64,000 bases of DNA from Ulota crispa (GCA_963920765.1 OY987244.1:1552501-1616500); one strand, 5' to 3'; shown: positions 11,270-22,437, numbered from the stretch's first letter. The notes: generated by a model from the sequence alone, not told the origin. Translations and numbers: made by a program.

Positions 11270-11994
11270 TTAACCCCTAAAGGACCACTTGTTTCTACGG
11301 AGGATAAATGGGATTTTGGGCATGTACTTATGGCTAAATTGCTTTGTGTAAATTTTTGAAACTTTTATGGAAGATGAGGAATTCAAAGATCTGTGTGTGC
11401 ATCTAACTTTTTTCCCATTATGACATTTATTGAAGAAGTTAAAATTGAATATATGAGAATTTTTGTTTAGTGGGTAGCCCAAAAACTTTTTTAAAAATTG
11501 CATTTTTTTTAAATAAAAATTTGAGGTTAGTTCTTTAGACTTACGTGTATGTGGGAAGTTTTTAATCATCAAATTCTAATTGATGAGATAAAAGTTATGA
11601 GAAGTTTTAGTGTGCGTGTAGGTGTGAAAAATCTCAAAACTATGCCTACACGCAAACTAAAACTTCTCATAACTATTACCTCATCAATTAAAACTGAATG
11701 ATTCAAGGCTTCCCACATATACATAAGTCTAAAGAATTAACCTCAAATTTTTATTTTAAAAAAATGCAATTTTTAAAGAAGTTTTTGGGCTACCCGCTAA
11801 ACAAAAGTTCTCATATATTCAATTTTAACTTCTTCAAAATGTCAAAATGAGGAAAAAATTAGATGCCCACTTAGATCTTTGAATTCCCCATCTTCCATAA
11901 AAGTTTCAAAAAATTACACAAAGTAGTTTAACTATAAGTACATGCCCGAAATCTCATTTATCCCCCATAGGGGCAAGTGGTCCTTCAGGGTTAA
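11270..11994. mobile_element. TTAA-bounded foldback element, 725 bp
   Basis: The ends are TTAACCCCTAAAGGACCACT and, on the other strand, TTAACCCTGAAGGACCACTT. Almost the whole element is one inverted repeat: the left arm 11340-11600 and right arm 11640-11900 pair (TTTGTGTAA, AAACTTTTATGGAAGATG, AATTCAAAGATCT on one strand, complements on the other) around about 11620. The right arm is homologous to 3465-3624 in the 2676-3624 element. No transposase. Confidence 0.8.
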
Positions 11995-12461
11995 ATCAAT
12001 ACAATAAATCAGGGTCTCTAAATCCATGTAAGAATCTCAAATTTCCAAATTCAATCTTATTAGTGGTAAATTTCAAAAAATATAATGTATTTCTGCCAAA
12101 CGAAGAATCTGAATGTTTTCACCTCGGATCATGTACAATTATATACAAAATTTCTACTCTATTGCCAAGCCACGGCCCGTGATCTCAAATATGATTTTCA
12201 CTTTTAGCACAAGTAGCTAAAAACATTGCTAAAATGCTAATATTTTCAAATTTAACACTAGAAAGCTTACATTTTTTTTAGCTATGAGAAAAATTTGTTA
12301 ACATACTTGCTAAAATTAGCCAATTTAGAGAACACTGGCCACGGGGGGGGGAGGGAATCCCGGGATAGCTCCTTGGTTTGGAGGAAAGGACTGACACTTG
12401 AATAGGGTTGGACAGGGACAGATTATTTTATTGACTTTCTTGTTTTAAGTTAGATTATAAG
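11995..12461. other. No gene recognised
   Basis: AT-rich spacer with a G-run and AG-rich patch at 12344-12356. A short inverted similarity around 12240-12310 (GCTAAAAT...) is present. No coding frame. Confidence 0.45.
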
Positions 12462-12555
12462 TTAACCCTTAAATGCCGATGAGGATGAAAATTGTCCTTG
12501 GCAAATGCACTGAGCTAATGTATTTGTGGCGATAGGCTCGGCGCTTAAGGGTTAA
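12462..12555. mobile_element. Miniature TTAA element, 94 bp
   Basis: The ends are TTAACCCTTAAATGCCGA and, on the other strand, TTAACCCTTAAGCGCCGA: 16 of 18 terminal bases match in inverted orientation, with TTAA at both outer ends. It is the smallest member of the TTAACCC family in the window and shows how little sequence beyond the termini was retained. Confidence 0.75.
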
Positions 12556-12671
12556 ACTTTTCATGTCTGCAGTTTTGGAAATTGTAATTTAGGGGGAAGT
12601 GGGTCTAAGTGGATGGTATCGGGATTGAATAGGGGCGGGGTTTTATGTAGTTCTCAAATGATTTTATTTTT

Positions 12672-12988
12672 GGGAAAATTTGATGGATAGTACCCTTGAA
12701 GTTTGCAATATGTTTATAAATGCCCCTGGTTTTTCAGAAATTGCACAAATACCTTTGACATAGGTATTTTGCTTCTTCAAAATCATTTTAAATTTTTTTG
12801 CAATGAATGTCTTCATGTTAAAAGCATAGGAACACACAAAGATGGAACAAAAGAACTAAAAATAATACTTATAAAACTATCTTAAAATGCTCCTTTGAAA
12901 TGTCAAGGATGTTTGTGCAATTCTTGAAAAACTAAGAGTATCTATACAAATATTGCAAACTTTAGGCGAGGTATCCATCAAATTTCCC
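12672..12988. mobile_element. GGGAAAATTTGATGGATA-type MITE
   Basis: The inverted ends GGGAAAATTTGATGGATAG and GGGAAATTTGATGGATACC (other strand) belong to the family at 9127-9439 and 31682-32002. The nine bases on either side (TTTATTTTT and CTTTCTCTT) are similar in composition but do not match, so the insertion is old or the boundary is shifted. A second short copy of the right-end sequence, TCCATCAAATTCCCCCTTTC, lies at 13051-13070 just before the Harbinger MITE. Confidence 0.65.
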
Positions 12989-13075
12989 CTTTCTCTTTGG
13001 TCTATAGATTTGGGAATTTGCAATTTTGATTACGGTTGGGAACTTCTTTATCCATCAAATTCCCCCTTTCTCTTA

Positions 13076-13440
13076 GGGCGGCTTCACACTATGGCCAAAG
13101 GTCGAGAGGCCGTTGGTTTGCACTAATCAAATTGCACAAAACTAAGAGTCTGACTGCTCAACCTTTCACACTAGAGGCCAAACTCCAAAGGCTGTCATCC
13201 CCCATTTGCCTACATGGCAGCACTTTATCATCCAAGGTTAACGGCCTCTCAAAGGGAAGTTTGGGTCTAGCAAAAATGGAGACCCAAACTATGGGTGAGA
13301 GGCCATCAGTTTCAGCATTTATTGCTATCAATTTCAGCAATTATTGTCTATTTTTAGCAGATTTTCTTGGTCTCTAAGCAAAATTTGGCCACTTAGTTTG
13401 ATGGCCTCTCAACTTGGCCGGTCATAGTGTGAAGCCGCCC
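13076..13440. mobile_element. PIF/Harbinger-type MITE, 365 bp, TSD TTA
   Basis: The termini are GGGCGGCTTCACACTATGGC and, on the other strand, GGGCGGCTTCACACTATGAC. The flanking TTA at 13073-13075 and 13441-13443 is the 3-bp target duplication typical of PIF/Harbinger. The interior is GC-richer than the surroundings and open in more than one frame, but shows no domain. It could be mobilised by a Harbinger transposase such as the one whose remains lie at 21.1-21.6 kb; termini of that element are not visible for comparison. Confidence 0.8.
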
Positions 13441-13443
13441 TTA

Positions 13444-15647
13444 GGTATAGTTTTGGGAACTTGTAGATTGATTGTGGTTGGGAACTTCTTTGCTTTTTCT
13501 TTTAATCAATTAAAAAAGTTGTGTTGATTTTTTATCTTTTTGTGTTTTTTATGTTTATTATTTTTGGGAATTTTGTAGTTTGGTCATGGTTGGAAGATTT
13601 TATTGTTCTTGTATTTTAATCTTGACACTTTGGTTTCCTGTTGTAGGTAAATTTTTTGAAGTTTTTAAAAATAAAGTATGTTTCCGTTTGTTTTTGGGAA
13701 TTGTGAAATTGGCTAGCTCTTAGGGTTGGAGCGGGAAGAGGAGCTTGGTAATAGCAAGGTCAAATGACGTACATGAATGGCATAAAGGCCTTTTGGGAAC
13801 AATCTAAAGGGAGAATTGGGTTGTTTAAGTCTTTGAAGAGGCATTTATCTATTTATGTAGAAGGAATTTTATCTTAAAGACTAGATAGTAAATCCATTTA
13901 GTAAAGGCCCATTTGCACTTGTACTTTGATTTTTTGAAAGAACGGTTGCAAGGATACTATGGAATGCAAGTGTTTACACATGGGCCGGTTTTACTCCCCA
14001 AGCCTATGTGGACACCTTGCTGGCAAGTATGGAATAGAGGCTTTAGTAAAAGGTCAAGAGATAAGACCTCGTCATTCAGGGAAACTTTACAAGATTTTTG
14101 TAACTTGAAATTCCAATTGAAACCTAGATGTGAAAACAAGGCAGGATGATAAGGGCGGTATTTAGTATTGTGCCTTCCACGGGCCGATTACAAAGTAACG
14201 GGACTTAAAGTTCCCTAGACTTTTTTGGGATTTTTGCTTTTTCAAGGAGATTGCCATGGCGCGCCACAACAATTGGGCCACAGCAAAGTGGCCATAGCAT
14301 CCTGCACATAAGTGCGTAGGATTGCCGTTGTTTAGCCACAATCGCTGCAGCAACCTTTTACAGGTATGTGTTCACCACTCGCCTTTTTGTTTTCATGGTT
14401 TTTTTTTTAAAAAAAATTTCTTCTGTTTGCTTGTGAATGGAATGACTTGATGCCACTTTCATGAGTTCAACGTACTGCAAGAGCAACAATACTTGCTTGT
14501 TTACTTGAATCTTGAGGAGTGACAGATTAGAAGTTTAGAGTTTGAATTTTATTAGTTGCATCATGCAGCGCTAGGAATGAGAATTTTTGAAGCAATGGAA
14601 ATCAATTTTAGTCAGGGTCCTCTAATTTGCCTATATGCCTAGCTCCCATCCCAATGCATCCTGCAGGGGTTCCAATGAGTGGTAAGCCCCCTCCGTTTCC
14701 AAGTCACAAGGTCCTTCAATGCCACTTCAATTTATTGCAATGTTTATGAGAACAACGTGACTATGGAACTATCACCATTCAGTCATATTGTAAGGAGGCT
14801 ATTATATAGATGGTCTAGGATAGCATTGACTTCAATACATTTGAGAATTGTTTGTCACCAACTGTATGGAGTGTCTCCTGCTCCAGCAAACTCCAACTCT
14901 CCAGAGGGTATATGGGCATTTGCATGATTGAGTGGACCAAAAACGGTAGATAAAACCTCATAAAAAGTCCATATTTTTGGGACTTCTGCAAGTATGGATC
15001 ACAAAGTGTTTGTTTTCCTTTATAAAAATATGTGCATTATAAAAAACAGGACCAAGCCCATGTAGCCATTAGGAAGGCTTTTGTAAAAGAAAAATAAATA
15101 AACTAAAAAAATGTTGAAATCATTAAGATATTGCCGCCTAAACATTTAGCCTTAATTTGGGCACTAAAAAGTCCATAGCTTTTATTGTATATCACTTCTT
15201 TAAAATTATAGCATGTTTTTGAAATACTTAAAAGATGCTAAATCACATATATAGTCCCTATGTATGCATTATAGCTAACTTGATACATTGTGTTTATCAT
15301 TTTCATAGGATGTTGTGAATTGGACAATCTAAATATATGCATTGAAACGTCCCTTATTTCTTATATCATCAATTTTAACAAACATTGATTACAAATTTTG
15401 TTTTATGAACAAGTATAGAATAGATTCACTAATTTAGGATGTTTCCAAGCTCTTTCTTCTATGAAAAATAAGCCATGCAATCAAACATGTTCTTGAAAAT
15501 TGAATGGGACACGCATTTTGGTCCACCCGACCATGCATCCACCCACTTGCAAAATAGAGAAACCCCTCCGATGCCTTCATGAGAATTCATACATATAGAA
15601 TTGGAGAATGATTGTCATAGTTTAGTGTAATACCTTCTGTCATTTGA
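13444..15647. other. No gene recognised; probably includes the left flank of the Harbinger element
   Basis: Short frames at 13913-14149 and 14679-14927 have no recognisable domain. 14160-14360 is GC-richer and contains GGGACTTAAAGTTCCC (palindrome) and a possible donor TTTTACAG|GTATGT. I could not find the left terminus of the Harbinger element that must start somewhere before the Myb/SANT-like frame. Confidence 0.4.
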
Positions 15648-17401
15648 GGTTTCCGTCACCATGCCCCTAACATTGCAGTTTCTTTGCATTTTGGAGGTGC
15701 TGCTACCATCCCAAGCGTTGGGTTTGGGTTCAGTCGTCCACCGCCATATGTGCGTGCACATGCTACCAGAGCCCACCCTATCGCGCCCACTGCAAGATCT
15801 GGTATGACGACTCTTTGCAGCGGCCTTGCACGGGATGTACTGATCTTGCTCGGCAGCAGCCCTTCATGGTTTGCCACGGTGGCTCCAGGCGGTAGTAGTG
15901 CAGGTCTAGCCATACCTGTGTCCAACCCTCACCAGCATGTGCAACACCTTCCCACAAGTGCACCTATAGTAGATAACATCACAAGCAGTAGTAAACGAAC
16001 AAAGAAGGAGAGGTTGCCAAACTGGGTGCACTTGGAAGTGCTTGCCCTTATCAGTGCTAAGCGCGACCAGCACTTCGAGGAGTTGGACACTATAGATCCG
16101 CGTGACTTGATGGCACTAGACAACACTAAGTGGGTGAGAATTTCCCAGGACTTTCAGCGTGCAAACTATTCCCCTTGCTACAGAGACGAACTTGCATGCA
16201 AGGCAAAGTGGCACTTAATCCTGGCGGAGTACAAGAAAATTGCAGATTACATGCACTAGACATGGAGGAACGCCCGTGATTATTGGGACTTGACTTCAAG
16301 CCAGCGTAAACAAGATGGGCTACCGAGACACTTTGCCCCCAACATATTCAAAGCAATCAACGATTGGTATGGTTCTAGGCCCATCATGACACTACCACAT
16401 ATACGAGACCTGCTTTCCCCTACAGACTCGAACTACATACCAACAGAAGAGGTGGGGAAGTGAGGGAGGAGGATGCCATTTACCAAGAGTCCATTGACCC
16501 AGTTGAGATGACGGGTGGAGACGGTGCAGCAATCCATGGAACCCCACCTCAATCTCCTAGGAGTTCCACTTCTCCACGGAGAAGTTTTGCCTCCACCTCA
16601 AGTCTTGGCGATCGCTCTTCTACGTTGATAGGGAGGCCCTCGTTCAGGCCCGACAGTGCTCTTCCACCTGGGGTGACACCACAAGTTATTAGCTCCTCCG
16701 GCACATCATCATATTCTATGGCAAAACAATAAGACAACACATGAGTGAAAAGGAAGAACATCTCCAGGCATACCTTGATTGCAGAGGCAATGAAGTCCAA
16801 TGGCGACACGATGGTGAAGAAGTTGCAAGAGATTTTAGAATCTTAGAGAGAGATGGAGAGCAACAAAATACAAGTTCAATTTCAAATATTTGGAGAGCAC
16901 ACGCAATTCCTCAGAGAGAAAGACGAGCGGCATTATGCCAACGCTGCAAAGGTGAATTTCATTGCTTGAAGGGCAATCAACACTCAAGGGCAGATAGTAA
17001 AATGCTTTTCCCGCCTAACTAAGGCTATTAGCATGGGCTTCAAAGGGCAAAGAAGCCCTGACATCATGCGAGCTTCACCGACAGCTGCCCACACCATTCC
17101 TGCCTTTGGGAGTACAGGCGGAGTGGAGAACCCAGCTACTCAAGGCCCGCCTCCCATGATTTTGCCCAACGTACCCATCAATAGTTCCAACCGTTGCACT
17201 TCCTTCTATGACTATGCTGCAAGTGAACATCTTTGTACTCTTGTTGGTAGGCCAGATCAGGGACACTCCGGTGCAGCAGATGCCGCGGTAATAGATGCAG
17301 TACCTGGCACAACAAGTCGTCTGGAAGAGCACATGAGTGGATCAAAAGAGGAGATTGGCGGAAATACTACCGGTTTAGCGGCTCTTCAAGGAGCACCGTG
17401 A
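15648..17401 (+). pseudogene. Decayed Myb/SANT-like (trihelix) partner protein of a PIF/Harbinger element
   Basis: Plant PIF/Harbinger elements encode a Myb/SANT-like DNA-binding protein that helps the transposase act. A Pro/Ala-rich leader is followed from about 15985 by a basic KRTKKER motif and a trihelix-type region (LPNWVHLEVLALISAKRD, WVRISQDF, CKAKWHLILAEYKKI, then past a stop DYWDLTSSQRKQ, LPRHF). A linker DLLSPTDSNYIP, a Ser/Pro-rich segment and a coiled-coil tail (MVKKLQEILES, QFQIFGEHTQFLREKDE) complete the usual order. The frame is broken by TAG at 16257, a frameshift near 16455-16463, and then TAA 16730, TGA 16742, TAG 16844 and TGA 16967 before the final TGA at 17399. In-frame ATGs exist only from 15804. 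The transposase lies downstream on the opposite strand. Confidence 0.8.
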
Positions 17402-17777
17402 TCAGCTACCCCAGTGGTTGTCATTCCCAATTGGAAGGCTCCTTATTTTCCTTTATGTTCATGTAGGTTGTAAGAGCCCATGAAAGTAATGAAGGAGCTT
17501 TTTTCATATGTAATTAGGTAGGAAAATGTAGTTTTGAGAAGAAGTTAAAAGAAAACGACTTGTTCTATGAAGGATAGCAATAGTGCAGTCCTTATACTAC
17601 ATTCTCTATCAATTGTCCAAATGGAAATGACTGGACCTCAGTTTCAAAGGTTGGTACTTGTAATTCATTTCCAATGAGGACTACAATGGAATTGAATGGA
17701 CAGATTTCTTTGAACTACTGAATGCACATCAGATGCTTAATACTCTTTCTGCCAAATGCTTAATAATCTTGCTGTTG
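17402..17777. other. Inter-gene spacer of the Harbinger element up to the CACTA insertion
   Basis: AT-rich spacer with no gene. Its last three bases, TTG (17775-17777), are repeated right after the CACTA element at 20848-20850, so this stretch and 20848 onward were contiguous before the insertion. Confidence 0.6.
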
Positions 17778-18012
17778 CACTAGTATAAAATTCAGCACAA
17801 AATCAATAGAATTTCAACCAAAAATTGTTGATTTTTTCTGTGAATTTGGTCAAGTTGATTTGGATACTTTTCTGTTGATTAATTACAGTTTTCTGTTAAT
17901 TTGTTGTTAATTTCTACTATGTATTTTATGTTGTTCAATTCTATTTCTTTTCATTTTTAAATTTTTTTTTTATAGAATTTGTTATTATTTTACAAAAATG
18001 TGAACTTTTAGA

Positions 18013-18108
18013 GGGATGGGCAGCTGCCCGAACTTTTGAGCAGCTGCCCAAACGTTTGGGCAGCTGCCCGAACTCCCGGGCCGCTGCCCGAACTCCCAGG
18101 CCGCTGCC
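18013..18108. repeat. GC-rich GGGCAGCTGCCC minisatellite in the CACTA element
   Basis: About five units of roughly 20 bp built around the self-complementary core GGGCAGCTGCCC or CCGCTGCCC with spacers CGAACTTTTGA, AAACGTTT and GAACTCCCGG. It is a sharp GC island in an otherwise very AT-rich element. The mirror copy lies at 27092-27185. Confidence 0.8.
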
Positions 18109-18188
18109 GATAGCGAGGTTTGAACCCTCCACCTCTCCTCTCACACTCCACAACCTTAGCACATTCTCAAAACCACTAGAGAATGTGC
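18109..18188 (-). promoter_or_regulatory. tRNA-like box A/box B (SINE head-like), left copy
   Basis: On the minus strand, a TAGTGGTTTTGAG box-A-like motif flanked by a TTCTC/GAGAA stem is followed about 40 bases later by GGTTCAAACC (box B and T-loop-like) with GGAGG/CCTCG stem bases. A matching acceptor stem is not found, so it is not a functional tRNA gene; it looks like a tRNA-derived head or chance Pol III promoter inside the CACTA element. It is conserved in the other copy at 27011-27090 (+). Confidence 0.35.
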
Positions 18189-18706
18189 AAATGCACATGC
18201 ATACATTAGTATCTTAATTCTATTTGTACATTAAATGTTCATGTCTTTAGTAATCCAATAGACTTTGGAGGCTATTTCCGCCCATTAAAGGACTTTTTTT
18301 CAAAAAACTTAGAACTGAGAAAAGTTGGTAAATGTGTTTTTCTTTCACCTCCAACAATTTTTTTTGGATTTCAATCTTTTTATCAAAAGTTATGAGCTAA
18401 AATCAAAGAAGGTGTTTAGAAATTTTAAATAAATTGTTTATTTCCATCCTTTTGATTTTATTTATAATATTTTTTTGGAATTCACAAATCTCATAAGGAT
18501 TGTTGCAGGCAAAGGTTGGATTCATTAATAAATATCATTTAGTGTTAGTTTTTTTGTAAAAAGATCTTTATTTTGTTAAAATAGCCTCCATAGTTTGATA
18601 GCTTCAAATAACATGAAGTCGTGAAAAGTTACAAAATTAAATCCTTGCAATTATAAAATCAAAATTCTATTGACTTTTGAACAGTTTTGGATATTTTGTA
18701 AGGGCA

Positions 18707-19114
18707 TTAATATGTGAACCACACCCTTTGAACTACTGTACCACACCCTTGGGATAAATTTTAAATTTCTACCATCAAAAATTTGAGTTTGAGAATTTTG
18801 AATTCAGATTTGGACTTAGAGACCATGGTATTGTCTAAGACCATAAAAAAAGTTGCAATTCAACAACACCCAATGAAAAAGCTTATCTTTTTTTACAAAC
18901 AAAAGTAAAATTAACAATTTTCTCCCTAACTAAACTTTTTCATTGGGGGTTGTTGAATTGCAACTTTTTTTATGGTTCTAGACAATACCATAGATTCTAA
19001 GTCCAAATCTAAATTCAAGATTTTCAAATTCAGCTTTTTGATGATAGAATTTTAAAATTTACCTCATGGTGTGGTATAGTAATTGGAAGAGTGTGGTACA
19101 CATATCAATTCCCA
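18707..19114. repeat. Internal foldback block of the CACTA element
   Basis: Left arm (ATATGTGAACCACACC ... TTGCAATTCAACAACACCC) and right arm (GGGTTGTTGAATTGCAA ... GTGTGGTACACATATCAA) pair around about 18905. Related foldbacks occur in the Mutator-like MITE at 60414-60822 and in the repeat at about 49230-50370, so this is a separate MITE family captured by several host elements. The block is present in both CACTA copies. Confidence 0.7.
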
Positions 19115-19969
19115 TCTTTTAAAGCTTATAAAAATATTTTATAAGATTGTTTTTTTTTAATTCATTTGGTTAGTAATAGAAGGAAAAATACTAAAAATAC
19201 CCTTTAAGTCTTTCAAAATATCAAGTTTACGCCTAAAATATGTGAAACATAAAAAGTAGTCCTTATTTTTTGTAGGAATATCAATTATACTTCTATTATT
19301 TTGGAAAATTAATAAAAAAACTCTTCTATTTTGAAATGTTAAATATATCCTTGTGTTATTTGAAATGTAAAAATTACCTTTGGTTTCTTGTAAGAATTTG
19401 CATTAAACTATACACTTAGTTATCATGTAACACAAAGATATTTTTGGTACTTTTAATCTTTAAGGGACATTTATGATTTCTTCAAAGAATTGAGGAGCAT
19501 CATTTGTATTTGTTTGTAAAGAAATTTTGATATTTAAAACAACAAAATGTTGTACTTTTTATATAAAATTTTGTTGAATTAGTGAAGTTGTGTCCAAAAG
19601 TATCTAGATCAACAAAAAACTGTTGAGTTTTTTGTTATTATGGTCATGTTTTTACTTGACTTTAAAGGCTGCTAAGTTTAAATCTAACCAAATTGTGAAA
19701 AGTAAAGAAAATAAAACCAGTCAATGTACACTCAAACTTCTAAAAGATTCTTTTTTTTAGAAAACTTCTTTTATTTTTTAAAACTTCAAAAAAATTTAAT
19801 GAGGTCCAAAAAGGTTTTAGAAAGATTTCAAAAACAAACCTAAACTATTGTGATAGTTTTTTTGAAAGTATTTTGATGATTTACAAAAAGATTCCTAAAG
19901 GACTCTAATTTAGTCTAAGAGATTCTATTTCTATAAGTATTTTGAAGTACTTTAACAAATTCCATAAAG

Positions 19970-20700
19970 ATTTTAAAAGATTCTCAAAGATTCCAATAAG
20001 GGTCTTGAAAATTCTTAGAGATTTTCAAAGGTTTTTTGAATTTCATAAAAGATTTTCAAAAGATTTCCAAAGATTCTCAAAAGATTTCCAAAGATTCTCA
20101 AAGATTCTCAATTGTTCTCAAACATTCTCAAAGATTCCAAAAAAACTTGAGAAGATTCCAAAAGATTCCAAAAGATTCTCAAAGATTCCAAAAAGATTCT
20201 CAAAGATTCTCAATTGTTCTCAAACATTCTCAAAGATTCTAAAAAAACTTGAAAAGATTCCCAAAGATTCCAAAAGATTCTCAAAGATTCCAAAAAGATT
20301 CTCAAAGATTCTCAAAGATTCTTGAAGATTCTCAAAGATTCTCAAAGATTCTCAATTGTTCTCAAACATTCTAAAAGACTCTAAAAAAACTTGAAAAGAT
20401 TCCAAAAGATTTCAAAAGATTCTCAAAGATTCCTAAAAGATTCTCAAACATTCTCAAACATTCTCAATTGTTCTCAAACATTCTCAAAGATTCCAAAAAA
20501 ACTTGAAAAGATTCCAAAAGATTTCAAAAGATTCATGAAGATTCCTAAAAGATTCTCAAAGATTCTAAAATCTCGAAAAGATTCTTAAATATTCTTAAAA
20601 ATCCTGAAAAGGTTCTCAATGATTCCCAAAAGATTTTTGAAGATTCTTAAAGATTCACAAAAAATTCCCAAAAGATCTTCAAAAGATTCCAAAATTTCTG
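19970..20700. repeat. Degenerate 10-11-bp tandem array (AGATTCTCAAAGATTCC)
   Basis: Continuous variations of GATTCTCAAA and GATTCCAAAA, with a higher-order period (CTCAATTGTTCTCAAACATTCTC recurs in variants, followed by AAAAACTTGA). It runs up to the CACTA right end and is mirrored at 21790-22437 and 24450-25240. All three frames are partly open and give KDSQRFSKIP-like products, which I regard as artefacts of the repeat period. Confidence 0.9.
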
Positions 20701-22437
20701 TTGATTTAGACAATGGTATCCAAATCAACAGAACGTATTTAGTTTTTTACAGAATTCTGTTAAATTAGTCAATTAGCGTGGGCAAGTGCCCAAATCAACA
20801 AGAAACTGTTGGTTTTCTGTTGTTTTGGAAGGAGTTTTCTACTAGTGTTGCTACTTTCCTAGGTTTATACATGTACATCAAAGATTACACACATAAAAAG
20901 CAGCGGAGTGATAATCGGAACTACTCCCGGCACTACACTACAAGGAAAGAGTGAAACTGAAGACTTGCACTTCCACTGCAGAATACTTTGCATAAACGTA
21001 AGAACAAAATTGAATTGAGAGGTAGAAGGGATTTCACCTGAAACTTAAAGAAGGTGCTGTCAATGTGTTGTAAGAAGCATGCCAAGCTACCTTCTCTTCT
21101 CAACTGTCGCTGCTGTTGCAGCAGTTTCTCCAAGCGCCTTTGCTCTGTCAATGCCAACATTCTCTTCAAAGTTGCCCGCAGCATTGTCCGCTGTCTCACC
21201 CAGCAGGCCTTTATCTCTCAAAACCCCATATATGTTCTCCACATCTTCATGGGACTGAGCCAACAATATATTATGCAGAATAGCACAGGAAAGAATGACG
21301 TCCAATAGAAATGAAACCTCCAAATCAGACTTGAATAGCAACTCCTTAAAGGTTTGCTTCAAAATGCTAAAGGCACTTTCAACAATGCAGCAACACTTCT
21401 TCAACTTCTGATTGAACAAAGAGTCTGCCATCAACATGTGAGCGCGCTATCGGTGTACAACCATGAGCCAAGGCAAAAGTAGATATCCTTGATCACCGAG
21501 AAGGTAAGGGGAAAATCCTTCAGCACCTGCCTCATTGCTGAAGAAATCACCTCGAGTCGCCAAATTGTACAAAGTAGACCGATGAAGAACTCAAGAGTCA
21601 TTGGTCAAACTCGGCATTTCCAAGTACAAGTCTAAAAAATGCTCACTAGTAGAAAACTCCTTCCAAAACAACAGAAAACCAACAGTTTCTTGTTGATTTG
21701 GGCACTTGCCCACGCTAATTGACTAATTTAACAGAATTCTGTAAAAAACTAAATACGTTCTGTTGATTTGGACACCATTATCTAAATCAACAGAAATTTT
21801 GGAATCTTTTGAAGATCTTTTGGGAATTTTTTGTGAATCTTTAAGAATCTTCAAAAATCTTTTGGGAATCATTGAGAATCTTTTCATGATTTTTAAGAAT
21901 ATTTAAGAATCTTTTCGAGATTTTAGAATCTTTGAGAATCTTTTAGGAATCTTCAGGCATCTTTTGAAATCTTTTGGAATCTTTTCAAGTTTTTTGGAAT
22001 CTTAGAGAATGTTTGAGAACAATTGAGAATGTTTGAGAATGTTTGAGAATGTTTGAGAATCTTTTTGGAATCTTTGAGAATCTTTTGGAATCTTTGGGAA
22101 TCTTTTCAAGTTTTTTTGGAATCTTTGAGAATGTTTGAGAACAATTGAGAATCTTTGAGAATCTTTGAGACTCTTTGAGAATCTTTTTGGAATCTTTGAG
22201 AATCTTTTGGAATCTTTGGAAATATTTTCAAGTTTTTTTGGAATCTTCGAGAATGTTTGAGAATTATTGAGAATCTTGAGAATCTTTGAAAATCTCTTTG
22301 GAATCTTCAAGAATCTTTGGAAATCTTTGAAAATCTTTGAGAATCTTTTAGAAATCTTTGAGAATCTTTTGGAATCTTTTGGAATCTTCTCAAGTTTTTT
22401 GAAATCTTTGAGAATGTTTGAGAACAATTGAGAATCT
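19979..22437. repeat. Copy 1 of a ~2.46-kb near-identical duplication beside the gap
   Basis: 19979-22437 is repeated at 22638-25097 with a constant offset of 2659 that becomes 2660 after a one-base insertion (GAATCTTGAG near 22273 versus GAATCTTTGAG near 24933). Copy 1 ends exactly where the Ns begin, and copy 2 starts exactly where they end. It contains the CACTA right part, the transposase fragment and the start of the inverted CACTA. Confidence 0.95.
21087..21643 (-). pseudogene. PIF/Harbinger transposase, C-terminal fragment (DDE_Tnp_4-type), broken
   Basis: Reading down from 21643, the minus strand gives HFLDLYLEMPSLTNDS-stop-VLHRSTLYNLATRGDFF, then LLGDQGYLLLPWLM, then a second stop, then CCCIVESAFSILKQTFKELL and ILSCAILHNILLAQ. 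These correspond to the second Asp region (NDSRVL), the GDxGYPLLPWLM motif and the ERAFG.LK region with the catalytic Glu of Harbinger nucleases, ending in the usual ACxLHN helix. Stops are TGA at 21593-21591 and TAG at 21449-21447. The N-terminal half, including the first Asp, is missing: the CACTA terminus at 21644 cuts the frame. The gene runs opposite to the Myb/SANT partner, an arrangement known for these elements. Confidence 0.85.

Larger units (their letters stand above)
17778..20847. mobile_element. Non-autonomous CACTA element, 3070 bp, TSD TTG
   Basis: It begins CACTAGTATAAAATTCAG and ends (other strand) CACTAGTAGAAAACTCC, sharing the 5'-CACTA terminus of En/Spm-type transposons. 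The 3-bp duplication TTG is exact (17775-17777, 20848-20850). Inside, in order, are a GC-rich palindromic minisatellite with a tRNA-like promoter (18013-18188), a foldback block (18707-19114), and a long array of 10-11-bp repeats around AGATTCTCAAAGATTCC (about 19970-20700). The array resembles the sub-terminal repeats bound by TNPA-type proteins in this superfamily, which is inference. No transposase domain is present. Confidence 0.85.

Noticed and set aside
17941-18198. 85-codon frame (minus strand) and its mirror at 27001-27258
   Set aside because: It spans the GC minisatellite and tRNA-like segment of the CACTA element and has no domain; its duplication only reflects the two CACTA copies.
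19942-20588. Frames with KDSQRFSKIP/FQRFSKDF repeats (also 22002-22984 and 24967-25257)
   Set aside because: They follow the 10-11-bp tandem array of the CACTA element, appear in several frames, and some cross the N gap.
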